64,000 bases of DNA from Pseudobutyrivibrio ruminis DSM 9787 (GTDB lineage Bacteria > Bacillota > Clostridia > Lachnospirales > Lachnospiraceae). The position numbers and the translations under genes are program-made. The stretch covers positions 1 through 64,000 of the forward strand of contig NZ_OBMR01000011.1 of assembly GCF_900218035.1 (NCBI RefSeq), in the 5' to 3' direction. This document shows, piece by piece, positions 26,201 through 34,651 of the stretch; position 1 is the stretch's first letter, and every line of letters begins with the position of its first letter. A model generated the notes under the pieces. That model was given only the letters and a program-made list of their open reading frames with translations. It was not told where the DNA came from and ran no database searches.

Positions 26201-27731
26201 TAGGGGCATCCTCTACCATTTCGTCCTTAATCGAAGTGAGCTCTGTTATGTTGAATGGGATTGGCACCTGTGGGTTTACGAACTCAGAAAATCTATCAAC
26301 GATTTCTCCATTTACAAACTTAACAGCACCAATTTCAATTATCTTGCATGTCTTAGGATTGAAACCTGTAGTCTCAATATCAAAAACAACAAACTCATCT
26401 CGTAAAGTCTGGCCCTTATCGTTGGTAACAATAAGCTTTGTATCATCTACAAGATAAATTTCGCATCCGTAGATAACCTTGAAATCTCCAAGGCCCTTCA
26501 TATGATCCGCATCACAGAATGCCTGCACAACACCATGGTCTGTAATGGCAAGCGCCTTGTGTCCCCACTCCTTTGCCCTACTGATAATTGTGGTGATTTC
26601 GGATACACCATCGAAATCCGACATCTTTGTATGGCAGTGGAGCTCAACACGCTTATCTACTGCAGTATCCTGTCTGGTAACCCTGAAGTCACGAATTCTG
26701 TTGATAGAATTGATTCGACCGACAGTAAGCTCCTTTGAATAAATATCTTCATCAAGCTTACCTGCTATCTTATAGAACTCTCCAACTTTAAGTGCTTTTT
26801 CAAGCTCACGTCCCTGATCTGCATCACTGAAGAAAAGCTTGATAGAGATAGAGTCGGTAAAGTCAGTCATAGCACCAGTTCCAAAATATCCGCCCTTCTT
26901 TGTCTCTCTAAACTCAAGAGCTGTAAGCTGTCCACGTATAATGATTGGTCCAAGAAGCTCTCCGTTAATATCCTCCATTGGAGTTGCATTATCGAAGATT
27001 TCATTGCCGTAAATACAATCAGGATCGTCAGATTTTGTTAGCGGCTTAATAACCTTTGTCTCAGCCTCCTGTGGCTTCTTATTATCTGCATCCTTTTTCT
27101 TGTCGGAATTATCAGAACCAGAATTATCATCGTCAGATGATTCATGACTAACGCTCTGCGCATTAATTGCAGCAATTTTGTTTTCGATTTCGAGAATTGC
27201 ATTCTCAAGATACTTGCTTTTAACAGGCTCTTTATAATCGAAATCAATAACAATATTCTGATGACATCTGCGACAAAGAATGGAATGAAGAATATCAAAC
27301 AGCTCATGCTCTTTCTCGCGGGCAATTATCGTATCTTCGATAGTTACTTTAAGATGACCGTCTTCAGTAAAGTCTAAATCTGCTTTTTTATATATGTTAA
27401 AAAGAAGAGCACTTCTATCCTCTAGCTCCTCTAAAATACTATCATTATATGAATTTAAAAGATTTTCAGGTGTGTACTGACTTGATAAATCGAATTCTTC
27501 AAGGATTCGAATTGTAACACCATTATTAGGGAAGAATTGTTTTTTAATAGATTTTTCCAAATGCCAGATACGGCGCTTAGGAATAAGGGTATTGAATGTA
27601 ACGTATATACGAATATCATCCTTCGAACGACCGGTACTTACCTTAGTGACAGTGGCGTCACTAAGGGCTGTATCCAAATCATTCCCCGCTTCCATATTAG
27701 GGAAAACTTCATAAAAACTCATTTGATCCAT
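23286..27731 (-). CDS. polC: DNA polymerase III alpha subunit, PolC type
   Basis: The main replicative polymerase of low-GC Gram-positives, about 1481 residues. Order: N-terminal domain, an OB fold (about 270-350), PHP domain with ELHCHTKMSDFDG, an inserted DEDDh proofreading exonuclease starting FVVFDIETTGF, the rest of PHP, then the polymerase with a CPNC...CPKCGKP zinc module and PDIDLNFSNEYQ carrying catalytic acids. The start at 27731 (MDQMSFYEV) has GGAG 8 bases upstream; a start 29 codons earlier would overlap ispG and has no ribosome site. It follows ispG directly. Confidence 0.97.
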   Translation of the reverse strand: MDQMSFYEVFPNMEAGNDLDTALSDATVTKVSTGRSKDDIRIYVTFNTLIPKRRIWHLEKSIKKQFFPNNGVTIRILEEFDLSSQYTPENLLNSYNDSILEELEDRSALLFNIYKKADLDFTEDGHLKVTIEDTIIAREKEHELFDILHSILCRRCHQNIVIDFDYKEPVKSKYLENAILEIENKIAAINAQSVSHESSDDDNSGSDNSDKKKDADNKKPQEAETKVIKPLTKSDDPDCIYGNEIFDNATPMEDINGELLGPIIIRGQLTALEFRETKKGGYFGTGAMTDFTDSISIKLFFSDADQGRELEKALKVGEFYKIAGKLDEDIYSKELTVGRINSINRIRDFRVTRQDTAVDKRVELHCHTKMSDFDGVSEITTIISRAKEWGHKALAITDHGVVQAFCDADHMKGLGDFKVIYGCEIYLVDDTKLIVTNDKGQTLRDEFVVFDIETTGFNPKTCKIIEIGAVKFVNGEIVDRFSEFVNPQVPIPFNITELTSIKDEMVEDAPTIDVILPKFMEFCKGSVLVAHNAGFDTSFIRYNCKQLGLEYDYTHVDTVEVARYLHPNMARFNLDAVCKAENIVNEHHHRAVDDAEATAKVFEKFITKLENEKIFTLSELNDHSKPGPEQIKKMRANHCIVLAKNDLGRINLYRLVSESHLYYFSRYPRVPKSLLMECREGLIIGSACEAGELYDAIVDGRDESEIMRIANFYDYLEIQPVGNNEFMIRSDKRKYENINSVKDLQEINKQIVALGDELKKPVVATCDVHFLDPEDEVYRRIIMANKGFDDADQQAPLYLHTTDEMLEEFAYLGLAKAHEVVVENTNMIADMVERIHPVRPDKCPPVIEHSEEDLRRICETRAHEVYGPELPEIVAARLERELNSIIGNGYSVMYIIAQKLVWKSNEDGYLVGSRGSVGSSFAATMAGITEVNPLPPHYRCPNCYYVDFDGPEVQEIVNQGLSGVDMPDKICPKCGKPLAKDGFDIPFETFLGFKGDKEPDIDLNFSNEYQSKAHKYTEVIFGDGQTFKAGTVSTLADKNAVGYVLKYFEKRDIRKRRAENERIAKGVEGVKSTTGQHPGGVVVLPNGEDIYSFTPVQHPANKDTDIVTTHFDYHKIDANLLKLDILGHLDPTMIKRLEDLTGINATEIPLDDKDVMSLFQSTKALGITPDDIMGTPLGTLGIPEFGTDFAMQMLVEAKPQYFTDLVRIAGLAHGTDVWLGNAQDLILSGTATITEAICTRDDIMVYLIHKGLDPAESFTIMERVRKGVVAKGKCDEWPTYKQHMQEHGVPDWYIGSCEKIKYMFPKAHAAAYVMMAWRVAYCKINYPLAYYAAFFSIRAGGFDYEKCCQGKARCEQEIKYYKSQPDLSATDKDILIALRLCQEMYARGFEFLPMDLYQSDSRYFKIVDGKLLPPFNVISGMGDKAAEQLQIAASQGKFLSQDEIRDRGKVSQTILDKMVELGIVKDLPKSNQLSLSDFFNF

Positions 27732-27735
27732 ATCA

Positions 27736-28788
27736 TTATCTCCGTGGCCAGTTTGTAAGCTCCTCACGTAATGCATCAAGAAGCTCGCTCTCAGGCATCT
27801 TGCGAACGACTTCGCCATGCTTTATAAGAAGGCCTTCTCCAATGCCTCCAGCAACACCTAAATCAGCTTCCTTAGCCTCTCCTGGTCCATTAACTACGCA
27901 GCCCATAACAGCTACTTTTATATCTAAATCTGAGAACTCTTCAACAAGATTCTCTACTTTATTTGCAAGTCCAATTAAATCTATCTGTGTACGTCCGCAT
28001 GTTGGGCATGATACAACTTCGATTCCGCCCTTTCTAAGACCAAGTGTACGAAGAATAAGCTTTGCTGTCTTAATTTCTTCGATAGGGTCACCTGTAAGTG
28101 AAACACGGATAGTATCGCCAATTCCCTGTGAAAGAATCATTGATAAGCCGCATGCACTCTTGATATTTCCGGCTTTAATTGTGCCAGCTTCTGTAATACC
28201 AACATGAAGTGGATGTGTTGTCTTGTCTGCAATTAATTCGTGAGCCTTAACACACATCATAACATCAGACGATTTGATACTGATTACAAGATTGTAATAT
28301 CCAAGGCGTTCAATAATAGCCACCTTATCAAGGGCTGATTCTACAAGGCCTTCAGCTGTAACTCCGCCATATTTTTCAACAAGATTCTTTTCGAGAGATC
28401 CTGAATTAACACCAACTCGAATAGGAATATTCTTTGCTTTTGCAGCATCAACAACAGCCTTAATACGATCTTCGCTTCCAATGTTTCCAGGATTAATACG
28501 AATCTTATCAGCTCCATTTTCAATTGCAGCAATAGCAAGTCTGTAATCAAAGTGAATGTCTGCAACAAGAGGGATGTGAATCTGCTCTTTGATTTTGCCA
28601 AGAGCCTTTGCCGCTTCCATGTCAGGTACAGCGCAACGAATAATATCACAACCAGCCTTTTCGAGCTGAAGAATCTGTGCAACTGTTGCCTCTACATCCT
28701 GTGTTTTTGTATTTGTCATAGACTGGATAAGAATTGGATTTCCTCCACCTATAACTCTATTTCCAATTTTAACTTCAGTAGTCTTCAT
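27736..28788 (-). CDS. ispG: 4-hydroxy-3-methylbut-2-enyl diphosphate synthase (GcpE)
   Basis: A 350-residue iron-sulfur enzyme of the MEP isoprenoid pathway. The N-terminal barrel contains GGGNPILIQSMTNT. The C-terminal domain carries the cluster cysteines in CPTCGRTQIDL and MGCVVNGPGEA. The start MKTTEVKIG at 28788 is chosen because GAGG is 8 bases upstream; the longer reading would overlap rseP. It sits with dxr in one operon, giving two MEP steps together. Confidence 0.96.
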   Translation of the reverse strand: MKTTEVKIGNRVIGGGNPILIQSMTNTKTQDVEATVAQILQLEKAGCDIIRCAVPDMEAAKALGKIKEQIHIPLVADIHFDYRLAIAAIENGADKIRINPGNIGSEDRIKAVVDAAKAKNIPIRVGVNSGSLEKNLVEKYGGVTAEGLVESALDKVAIIERLGYYNLVISIKSSDVMMCVKAHELIADKTTHPLHVGITEAGTIKAGNIKSACGLSMILSQGIGDTIRVSLTGDPIEEIKTAKLILRTLGLRKGGIEVVSCPTCGRTQIDLIGLANKVENLVEEFSDLDIKVAVMGCVVNGPGEAKEADLGVAGGIGEGLLIKHGEVVRKMPESELLDALREELTNWPRR

Positions 28789-28798
28789 AATATTACCT

Positions 28799-29833
28799 CT
28801 ACATAAGCTTAAGAATATCGTTGTACATAACAACAACCATTAAAACCATTAACAATGCAAATCCCACCAGATTGATACCGTTCTCAATCTCAGGCTTCAT
28901 CTTCTTGCCTCTAATTCCTTCGATGATAAACAAAAGAATTCTTCCACCGTCAAGGGCTGGGAATGGCAATAGGTTCATAACGCCAAGGTTGGCAGTAAGA
29001 AGAATTGCGATTGATAATAGATTGATAAATACGTAAAACAAGCCACTGCTTATTGATTGATCATAAACATCAGAAATGGTAGTAACAACTCCCACAGGAC
29101 CTGATACTTCATTTACAGAAATCTGACCTGTAAATAACATCTTTAAGCTAGATAATGTAACGTAAATCTGATATTTGATTTCGTAAGCTGCGTATTTTAA
29201 AACACCAATTGGTGATACTTTTTTGTATTCCGCGTTCTTGATAATGCCAATCATTTTTCTGCCGGTTTCTTCAGAGTATGTTGGCACTAACTCAGTCTCA
29301 TACTTTTCACCATCACGTGAATAAACAATGTCATAACTTTCTGCGTTTGGATGTAAGAATGTATAGATGCTAATTTCATTGTAAAAATGAACATTATATC
29401 CATTAATACTAATGATTGTATCACCAGCCTCCATGCCTGCTTCCTCGGCTGCATAGCCGTCCATAACATCAGATATGGTAGCGTCATTTACACCTAAAGC
29501 TGCTATGTAAACAACAGAAAGTATATAAGCCAAAATAAAGTTAAATAAAGGACCAGCGAAAACGATTTGGAATCTCTCCCATAGGGATTTCTTATTGAAC
29601 GCTCTATCGCTGTCGCTTTCTTCATCCTCTCCTTCCATAACGCAAGAACCACCGAATGGAAGAAGCTTTAAACAATATTTTGTTTCGCCTTTACCCCAAG
29701 AAATCAGAGTTGGGCCAAGACCCAAAGTAAATTCATTAACCTTAACCCCGCACTTCTTTGCAAAAAGAAAATGTCCTAGCTCATGAAAAATAATAATGAA
29801 ACTGAAAATTAGTATAGCTAGAATAATCTTCAT
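28799..29833 (-). CDS. rseP: Site-2 zinc metalloprotease RseP/RasP
   Basis: A 344-residue intramembrane protease of the M50 family. HELGH at 17-21 in the first membrane segment binds zinc. A PDZ domain lies about 115-190 and the second active-site block is NLLPFPALDGGR near the end. It cuts anti-sigma factors and leftover signal peptides in the membrane. I take the ATG at 29831-29833; a GTG three codons earlier would place the ribosome site inside the gene. It lies 2 bases after the dxr stop. Confidence 0.95.
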   Translation of the reverse strand: MKIILAILIFSFIIIFHELGHFLFAKKCGVKVNEFTLGLGPTLISWGKGETKYCLKLLPFGGSCVMEGEDEESDSDRAFNKKSLWERFQIVFAGPLFNFILAYILSVVYIAALGVNDATISDVMDGYAAEEAGMEAGDTIISINGYNVHFYNEISIYTFLHPNAESYDIVYSRDGEKYETELVPTYSEETGRKMIGIIKNAEYKKVSPIGVLKYAAYEIKYQIYVTLSSLKMLFTGQISVNEVSGPVGVVTTISDVYDQSISSGLFYVFINLLSIAILLTANLGVMNLLPFPALDGGRILLFIIEGIRGKKMKPEIENGINLVGFALLMVLMVVVMYNDILKLM

Positions 29834-29835
29834 TT

Positions 29836-30984
29836 TTACCACCTGCTCTCAATGAAATCGTAAGTCATCTTTTCAGTTTCAAGAACCTGTTCGATTGTAG
29901 GATTCTCAATGAAATCAACATTAATCATTGCTTCTGATACGATTTCTGGTATCTCCAAAAACTTGATTTTATTATTTAAAAACTTTGCAACTGCTCTTTC
30001 ATTGGCAGCATTGAAGACAGTAGGAACATTTCCACCTGCATCCATTGCGTCATAAGCCAAAGAAAGGCCATAGAATGTTTCCATATCTGGCTTTTCAAAT
30101 GTAAGTGAACCTACTTTGAATAAATCTAAAGGCTCTGCGTAAAGAGTCTTACGGTTTGGATAAAATAGAGCATAAAGGATTGGCAATCTCATATCTGGTG
30201 TGCCCATCTGGCCAATTACCGCTCCATCCATAAATTCAACAGCAGAATGAAGCACGCTCTGTGGATGCACCACAACCTCAACCTGGCTAAGATTTACATC
30301 GAATAGCCACTTAGCTTCCATAACTTCCAAACCTTTGTTGATCATTGTGGCAGAATCGATAGTGATTTTTGCGCCCATAGACCAGTTTGGATGCTTCAAT
30401 GCATCTTCTACTCTAACATTCTCTAACTGTTCAAGAGTCTTTCCTCTGAAAGGACCGCCTGAAGCAGTAAGAAGAATCTTTGAAATTTTATTATGTCTTT
30501 CTCCATTTAATGATTGGAAAATAGCACTGTGTTCGCTATCAACCGGGAGAATAGAAACACCCTTTTCCTTTGCAAGAGGCATAATGATATGACCTGCAGT
30601 AACAAGTGTCTCTTTGTTTGCTAAAGCAATTGTCTTTTTGGCATTGATAGCTGCAATAGTAGGCTGAACTCCAATCATTCCAACTACGGCAGTAACTACA
30701 GTGTCAGCCTCTTCACAAGTGGCAACAGCAATAAGTCCTTCCATTCCAAAATGAATATCTATATCCATATCAGAAAGTCTTGTCTTTAAATCCTTTGCAA
30801 GCTCCTCTGTTCCCACAGAAACAAGTGTAGGATGATACTTTCTGATTTGCTTTTCAAACAAATCTAGATTCTTTCCGCAGGACATTGCAACCACCTGCAA
30901 ATCCTCCGGATTTTGTGAAACTATGTCCAATGTCTGGGTTCCAATAGAACCAGTTGAACCAAGTAAAGCTAACTTCTGTGACAT
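29836..30984 (-). CDS. dxr: 1-deoxy-D-xylulose 5-phosphate reductoisomerase
   Basis: A 382-residue NADPH-dependent enzyme that makes MEP, the committed step of the non-mevalonate isoprenoid route. NADPH motif GSTGSIG at 9-15; metal-binding block LPVDSEHSAIFQ; GLEVMEAKWLF. Normal length. It lies 12 bases after cdsA and is followed by rseP and ispG. GAGG is 7 bases before the ATG. Confidence 0.97.
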   Translation of the reverse strand: MSQKLALLGSTGSIGTQTLDIVSQNPEDLQVVAMSCGKNLDLFEKQIRKYHPTLVSVGTEELAKDLKTRLSDMDIDIHFGMEGLIAVATCEEADTVVTAVVGMIGVQPTIAAINAKKTIALANKETLVTAGHIIMPLAKEKGVSILPVDSEHSAIFQSLNGERHNKISKILLTASGGPFRGKTLEQLENVRVEDALKHPNWSMGAKITIDSATMINKGLEVMEAKWLFDVNLSQVEVVVHPQSVLHSAVEFMDGAVIGQMGTPDMRLPILYALFYPNRKTLYAEPLDLFKVGSLTFEKPDMETFYGLSLAYDAMDAGGNVPTVFNAANERAVAKFLNNKIKFLEIPEIVSEAMINVDFIENPTIEQVLETEKMTYDFIESRW

Positions 30985-30996
30985 TTTACTACCTCT

Positions 30997-31800
30997 TTAT
31001 ACGTAAAAATAATAAGCCAAGAAGAAAATAATTGGTGCTGTGATAATTACGCTATCAAATCTATCAAGCACTCCACCATGCCCTGGAATCAATTTTCCAT
31101 AATCTTTTATTTCGAAATTGCGCTTAATGGCTGAAGCAGCTAAATCGCCTATCATGGAAATTAAAGCGCCAACTCCAGAAATAATTACAAGTGGAAGGAT
31201 TGCAAAGTCATCCATCTTGAATACTGCTGAAATAACGTAGCAGTAAATCGCTGTAAATAACATTGCACCAACTACTCCACCAACTGCTCCTTCGATAGAT
31301 TTCTTAGGAGAAAGAATTGGAGACATCTTGTGCTTTCCAAACAATACGCCTACACAGTATGCAGATGTATCGCATCCCCAAGAACAAAGGAAAATAAGCC
31401 ATACAATAAACTGGCCATTTGTAAGCATTCGTGTCTGGTAGAGGAATGAAAGCATCACTCCTACGTAGAATAAGCCAAAGAATGCTGCCATAATCTGATG
31501 ACTATGGAACTTTGGATAACTAAACACGAATACAGCTAAAAGCAGAATCAAAAATGCAAGGACAATTACCATAACATCCTGGCAAAATTGAAATCTTAAA
31601 TCTAAATAGTATGTAATACAAGCGAGATACCCTAGTATTCCAGGTAGACTCTTTTCAACTTTAAAGATTCTGTATAGCTCGAACATGCCGATAAGAGACA
31701 AAACTAGCATTACTGCTAAAAGAACATCTCCACCTGTGCAAATAAATAAAAGTGCAAGAGCTACAAGAATAATTCCACTAATTAATCTAGTAATAAACAT
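30997..31800 (-). CDS. cdsA: Phosphatidate cytidylyltransferase
   Basis: A 267-residue integral membrane protein with about seven or eight hydrophobic segments. It makes CDP-diacylglycerol from phosphatidic acid and CTP for phospholipid synthesis. The family signature appears as SPKKSIEGAVGGVVGA with DRFDSVIITAP near the C-terminus. It follows uppS by 12 bases. Confidence 0.95.
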   Translation of the reverse strand: MFITRLISGIILVALALLFICTGGDVLLAVMLVLSLIGMFELYRIFKVEKSLPGILGYLACITYYLDLRFQFCQDVMVIVLAFLILLLAVFVFSYPKFHSHQIMAAFFGLFYVGVMLSFLYQTRMLTNGQFIVWLIFLCSWGCDTSAYCVGVLFGKHKMSPILSPKKSIEGAVGGVVGAMLFTAIYCYVISAVFKMDDFAILPLVIISGVGALISMIGDLAASAIKRNFEIKDYGKLIPGHGGVLDRFDSVIITAPIIFFLAYYFYV

Positions 31801-31812
31801 ATATAATCCTTC

Positions 31813-32511
31813 CTATATACCACCGAATCTACGGTTTCTCTTATCATATTCCTCTACTGCCTTTTTAAGCTCCTCTGGTGTGAACTCTGGCCATGGAACA
31901 GGTGTAAAGTAGAACTCAGAATATGCTAATTGCCATAATAGATAGTTTGAAAGACGCTGCTCGCCAGATGTTCTAATCATAAAATCAGGATCAGGGATAT
32001 CCTTAGTGTCTAAGTAGCCTGAAAATACATCCTCTGTAATATCTTCTGAATTGATATTTCCAGCTTTAACATCCTCGGCAACCTTTCGAATTGCTCTAGT
32101 CATTTCGTCTCTACTACCATAATTTATAGCAATAGTAAGTGTAAGACCTGTAAACTGTGATGAATACTCTGTAAGCTCAGCAATAGCTGCTCTAAGTTTT
32201 TCATCCAGCTTTGTCAAATCGCCAATAAATCTAACGCGTAAGTTATCCTTTTTGGCGGTCTTCATACAAGTCTTTATATATTCCCCTAAAAGCTTCATAA
32301 GAGCTTTAACTTCATCGTCAGGTCTAGACCAGTTTTCAGTAGAGAAAGCGTACATAGTAACATATTTTACTCCTAAATCATGTGCCGCTCTACAAATGGT
32401 TTCGACATTTTTTGCCCCTACAGTGTGTCCGTATGTACGAGGCATTCCTTTTGATTTGGCCCATCTGCCATTTCCATCTAGTATTATAGCTATATGCTCT
32501 GGTACGTTCAT
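31813..32511 (-). CDS. uppS: Isoprenyl transferase (undecaprenyl diphosphate synthase)
   Basis: A 232-residue cis-prenyltransferase that makes the lipid carrier for cell-wall synthesis. Catalytic Asp12 is in ILDGNGRWAK; RTSGEQRLSNYLLWQ and the terminal YDKRNRRFGG are typical. The start MNVPEHI at 32511 has GGAGGTGCT directly upstream. A hairpin terminator lies 25 bases upstream, so its expression may be lower than that of pyrH-frr. Confidence 0.96.
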   Translation of the reverse strand: MNVPEHIAIILDGNGRWAKSKGMPRTYGHTVGAKNVETICRAAHDLGVKYVTMYAFSTENWSRPDDEVKALMKLLGEYIKTCMKTAKKDNLRVRFIGDLTKLDEKLRAAIAELTEYSSQFTGLTLTIAINYGSRDEMTRAIRKVAEDVKAGNINSEDITEDVFSGYLDTKDIPDPDFMIRTSGEQRLSNYLLWQLAYSEFYFTPVPWPEFTPEELKKAVEEYDKRNRRFGGI

Positions 32512-32536
32512 AGCACCTCCAAAATAAAATATAATG

Positions 32537-32560
32537 AAAAAGGGCACAATAACTGTGCCC
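32537..32560 (-). terminator. Internal terminator between frr and uppS
   Basis: Stem GGGCACA/TGTGCCC with a 5-base loop and then TTTTT on the minus strand, 15 bases after the frr stop. No promoter is visible between it and uppS, so it is probably leaky. Confidence 0.82.
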
Positions 32561-32575
32561 CATAAATAGACTAGT

Positions 32576-33130
32576 TTAAACTGTCATAATCTCTTTTGTC
32601 TTAGCCTCAACAGCTTTATCTACCTCAGCGATGAACTTGTCAGTCATCTTTTGGCACTTATCCTCAAGGTCCTTTATCTCATCCTCAGAAACGCCTTCAA
32701 CCTTTGAATGCTTCTTTAACTGGTCGATAGCATCTCTACGGATGTTACGAATAGCAACCTTTGCATCTTCGCCATGCTTTTTAACATCTTTGGCAATTTC
32801 CTTACGACGCTCTTCTGTAAGCTCTGGGAAAACCAAACGAATAAGCTTACCATCGTTTGTAGGATTGATACCAATATCAGACATATTAATTGCCTTTTCA
32901 ATCTCTTTAACCAATGATGGCTCCCAAGGCTGAATCTGAATAAGTCTAGGCTCAGGAACAGAGATATTTGCAACCTGCTGAAGTGGAGTTGGAGCTCCAT
33001 AATAATCAACAGTAATCTTGTCAAGAATATGTGGATTAGCTCTACCTGCTCGAATAGTAGTAAACTCGCTTTCGAGATTGTTGTAGCTCTTTGTCATTTT
33101 CTCCTCGTAAGTTGAAAGTATATTATCCAT
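32576..33130 (-). CDS. frr: Ribosome recycling factor
   Basis: A 184-residue protein matching RRF in length and sequence: FTTIRAGRANPHILDKITVDYYG near the start and RRDAIDQLKKHSK in the C-terminal helix. With EF-G it splits post-termination ribosomes. Its ATG overlaps the pyrH stop by one base (TAATG), so translation is coupled. Confidence 0.97.
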   Translation of the reverse strand: MDNILSTYEEKMTKSYNNLESEFTTIRAGRANPHILDKITVDYYGAPTPLQQVANISVPEPRLIQIQPWEPSLVKEIEKAINMSDIGINPTNDGKLIRLVFPELTEERRKEIAKDVKKHGEDAKVAIRNIRRDAIDQLKKHSKVEGVSEDEIKDLEDKCQKMTDKFIAEVDKAVEAKTKEIMTV

Positions 33131-33834
33131 TAATCCTCCTTAACACACACAACTGTGCCATTAAATTTGCCTGAAATTGCTTTTACTATAGAATCCTCTT
33201 CATTAAGAGAGAATACATACATTGGCATCTGCTGCTCCATCGCAATAACTGAAGCAGTCATATCAACAACCTGAAGCTTTTTATCAATAACTTCCTGGAT
33301 GCTAACCTTATCATAACGCTTTGCATCAGGATTCTTAGCTGGGTCACTGTCATATACGCCATCAATTGACTTAGCAAGAAGAATAACATCTGCTTCGATT
33401 TCTACTGCACGAAGAACTGTAGCTGTATCTGTTGAAAAATATGGATGACCTGTGCCACCTGCAAAGAATACAACCATTCCTCTTTCGAAATACTTGTTTG
33501 CTCTGTCCTTAGAATAAAGCTTTGAACAATTGCCACACTCAAAAGGTGTAAGTACTGATGTACGCATACCAGCTGCTCTGAAGATTTCAGATACATAGAT
33601 ACAGTTCATAACTGTAGCAAGCATTCCAATCTGGTCTGCCTTTGTACGATCAATATTCTCTGATGAACGGCCTCTCCAGAAATTGCCGCCGCCGATAACG
33701 ACACCAACCTGAACACCATCATCTACAAGCTTCTTAACCTGCTTTGCTACCATCATACATGTAGCTTCGTCAAATCCAAACCCCTTATCACCTGAAAGTG
33801 CCTCTCCACTAAGCTTAAGTAATACTCTCTTCAT
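33130..33834 (-). CDS. pyrH: UMP kinase
   Basis: A 234-residue amino-acid-kinase-fold enzyme that phosphorylates UMP to UDP. LKLSGEAL and VVIGGGNFWRG bind phosphate; KNPDAKRYDKVS is a family block. It supplies UTP and UDP-sugars for the wall and lipid steps that follow in the operon. It lies 20 bases after the bactofilin gene, whereas in Bacillus it directly follows tsf. Confidence 0.97.
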   Translation of the reverse strand: MKRVLLKLSGEALSGDKGFGFDEATCMMVAKQVKKLVDDGVQVGVVIGGGNFWRGRSSENIDRTKADQIGMLATVMNCIYVSEIFRAAGMRTSVLTPFECGNCSKLYSKDRANKYFERGMVVFFAGGTGHPYFSTDTATVLRAVEIEADVILLAKSIDGVYDSDPAKNPDAKRYDKVSIQEVIDKKLQVVDMTASVIAMEQQMPMYVFSLNEEDSIVKAISGKFNGTVVCVKED

Positions 33835-33854
33835 TTGTAATAATCCTTTATCTA

Positions 33855-34631
33855 TTAGATTGCGAATACGCTGTTTACATCAACATCTGAGTAGCTCTGT
33901 GAGCAGAAGCCTTCGATAACAGCACCATTGTTAATCTGTACTGAACGAGACTTAATGTTACCCATAACAACAGCTGATGTATCAACAACTACTGGACCAT
34001 TAACATCGATATCACCCTTTACAGCACCTGCGATAACTGCTGATGTAGCTGTAATGTTACCGATGATAACTGAACCAACGCCAACCTTTGCTGTACCAGT
34101 TGTAACTACTTCGCCTTCGATCTTTGCAGCGTCAGCGAAGAACTCTGAAGATGATGAGTTACCATTAACCTTACCTGTAACAACAAGCTTGCCATTACAT
34201 GCAACATCTCCTACAATTTCTCCCTGTACTTCGATAGAACCGATTGATTCTACATTACCTGTAACTTTCATTCCTGCTGTAATAACTGCATTCTCATCTG
34301 CAACTGCTCTGTTAGTATCAGCAGCATTTCCCATAACATCCATTGTTCTTGGTGCCTCCATCTTTGTTTCTTTCTTTGTCTCTGAGAAGAAAGACTTTTT
34401 CTCCTCTACTGGCTCTGTAGTAACAGGAGCCTCTGCCTGCTTTTCAGCTGGTGTTTCAACCTTTTTAGTGACCTGCTCTAAAAGACCATCAAGCTTATTA
34501 AGCTCTGACTCAACGTCAATATCGCCATCTAAGGTATTAACCATAACTTCTTCTGTAGATGTCTCTTCTGCGCCAGCCATTTCGTCTAAAGCGTCATTAA
34601 AATCCTCTTTGAAATCCTTAAAAAAGCCCAT
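33855..34631 (-). CDS. Bactofilin (polymer-forming cytoskeletal protein)
   Basis: A 258-residue protein. The first 20 residues (FFKDFKEDFNDALDEMAG) form an amphipathic helix likely to touch the membrane. Residues about 20-110 are acidic, low-complexity linker. The C-terminal part is the DUF583 right-handed beta-helix with short repeats such as GSIEVQGEIVGDVACNGKLV and AVKGDIDVNGPVVVD. Bactofilins polymerise without nucleotide and place peptidoglycan-modifying enzymes. The gene next to it encodes a wall deacetylase, in line with such a job. Confidence 0.9.
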   Translation of the reverse strand: MGFFKDFKEDFNDALDEMAGAEETSTEEVMVNTLDGDIDVESELNKLDGLLEQVTKKVETPAEKQAEAPVTTEPVEEKKSFFSETKKETKMEAPRTMDVMGNAADTNRAVADENAVITAGMKVTGNVESIGSIEVQGEIVGDVACNGKLVVTGKVNGNSSSSEFFADAAKIEGEVVTTGTAKVGVGSVIIGNITATSAVIAGAVKGDIDVNGPVVVDTSAVVMGNIKSRSVQINNGAVIEGFCSQSYSDVDVNSVFAI

Positions 34632-34651
34632 TACAATTCCTCCATAACATT

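Noticed and set aside
33928-34647. A 239-codon open frame opposite the bactofilin gene
   Set aside because: Its Thr/Ser/Val-rich repeats mirror the beta-helix codons of bactofilin; no translation signals.
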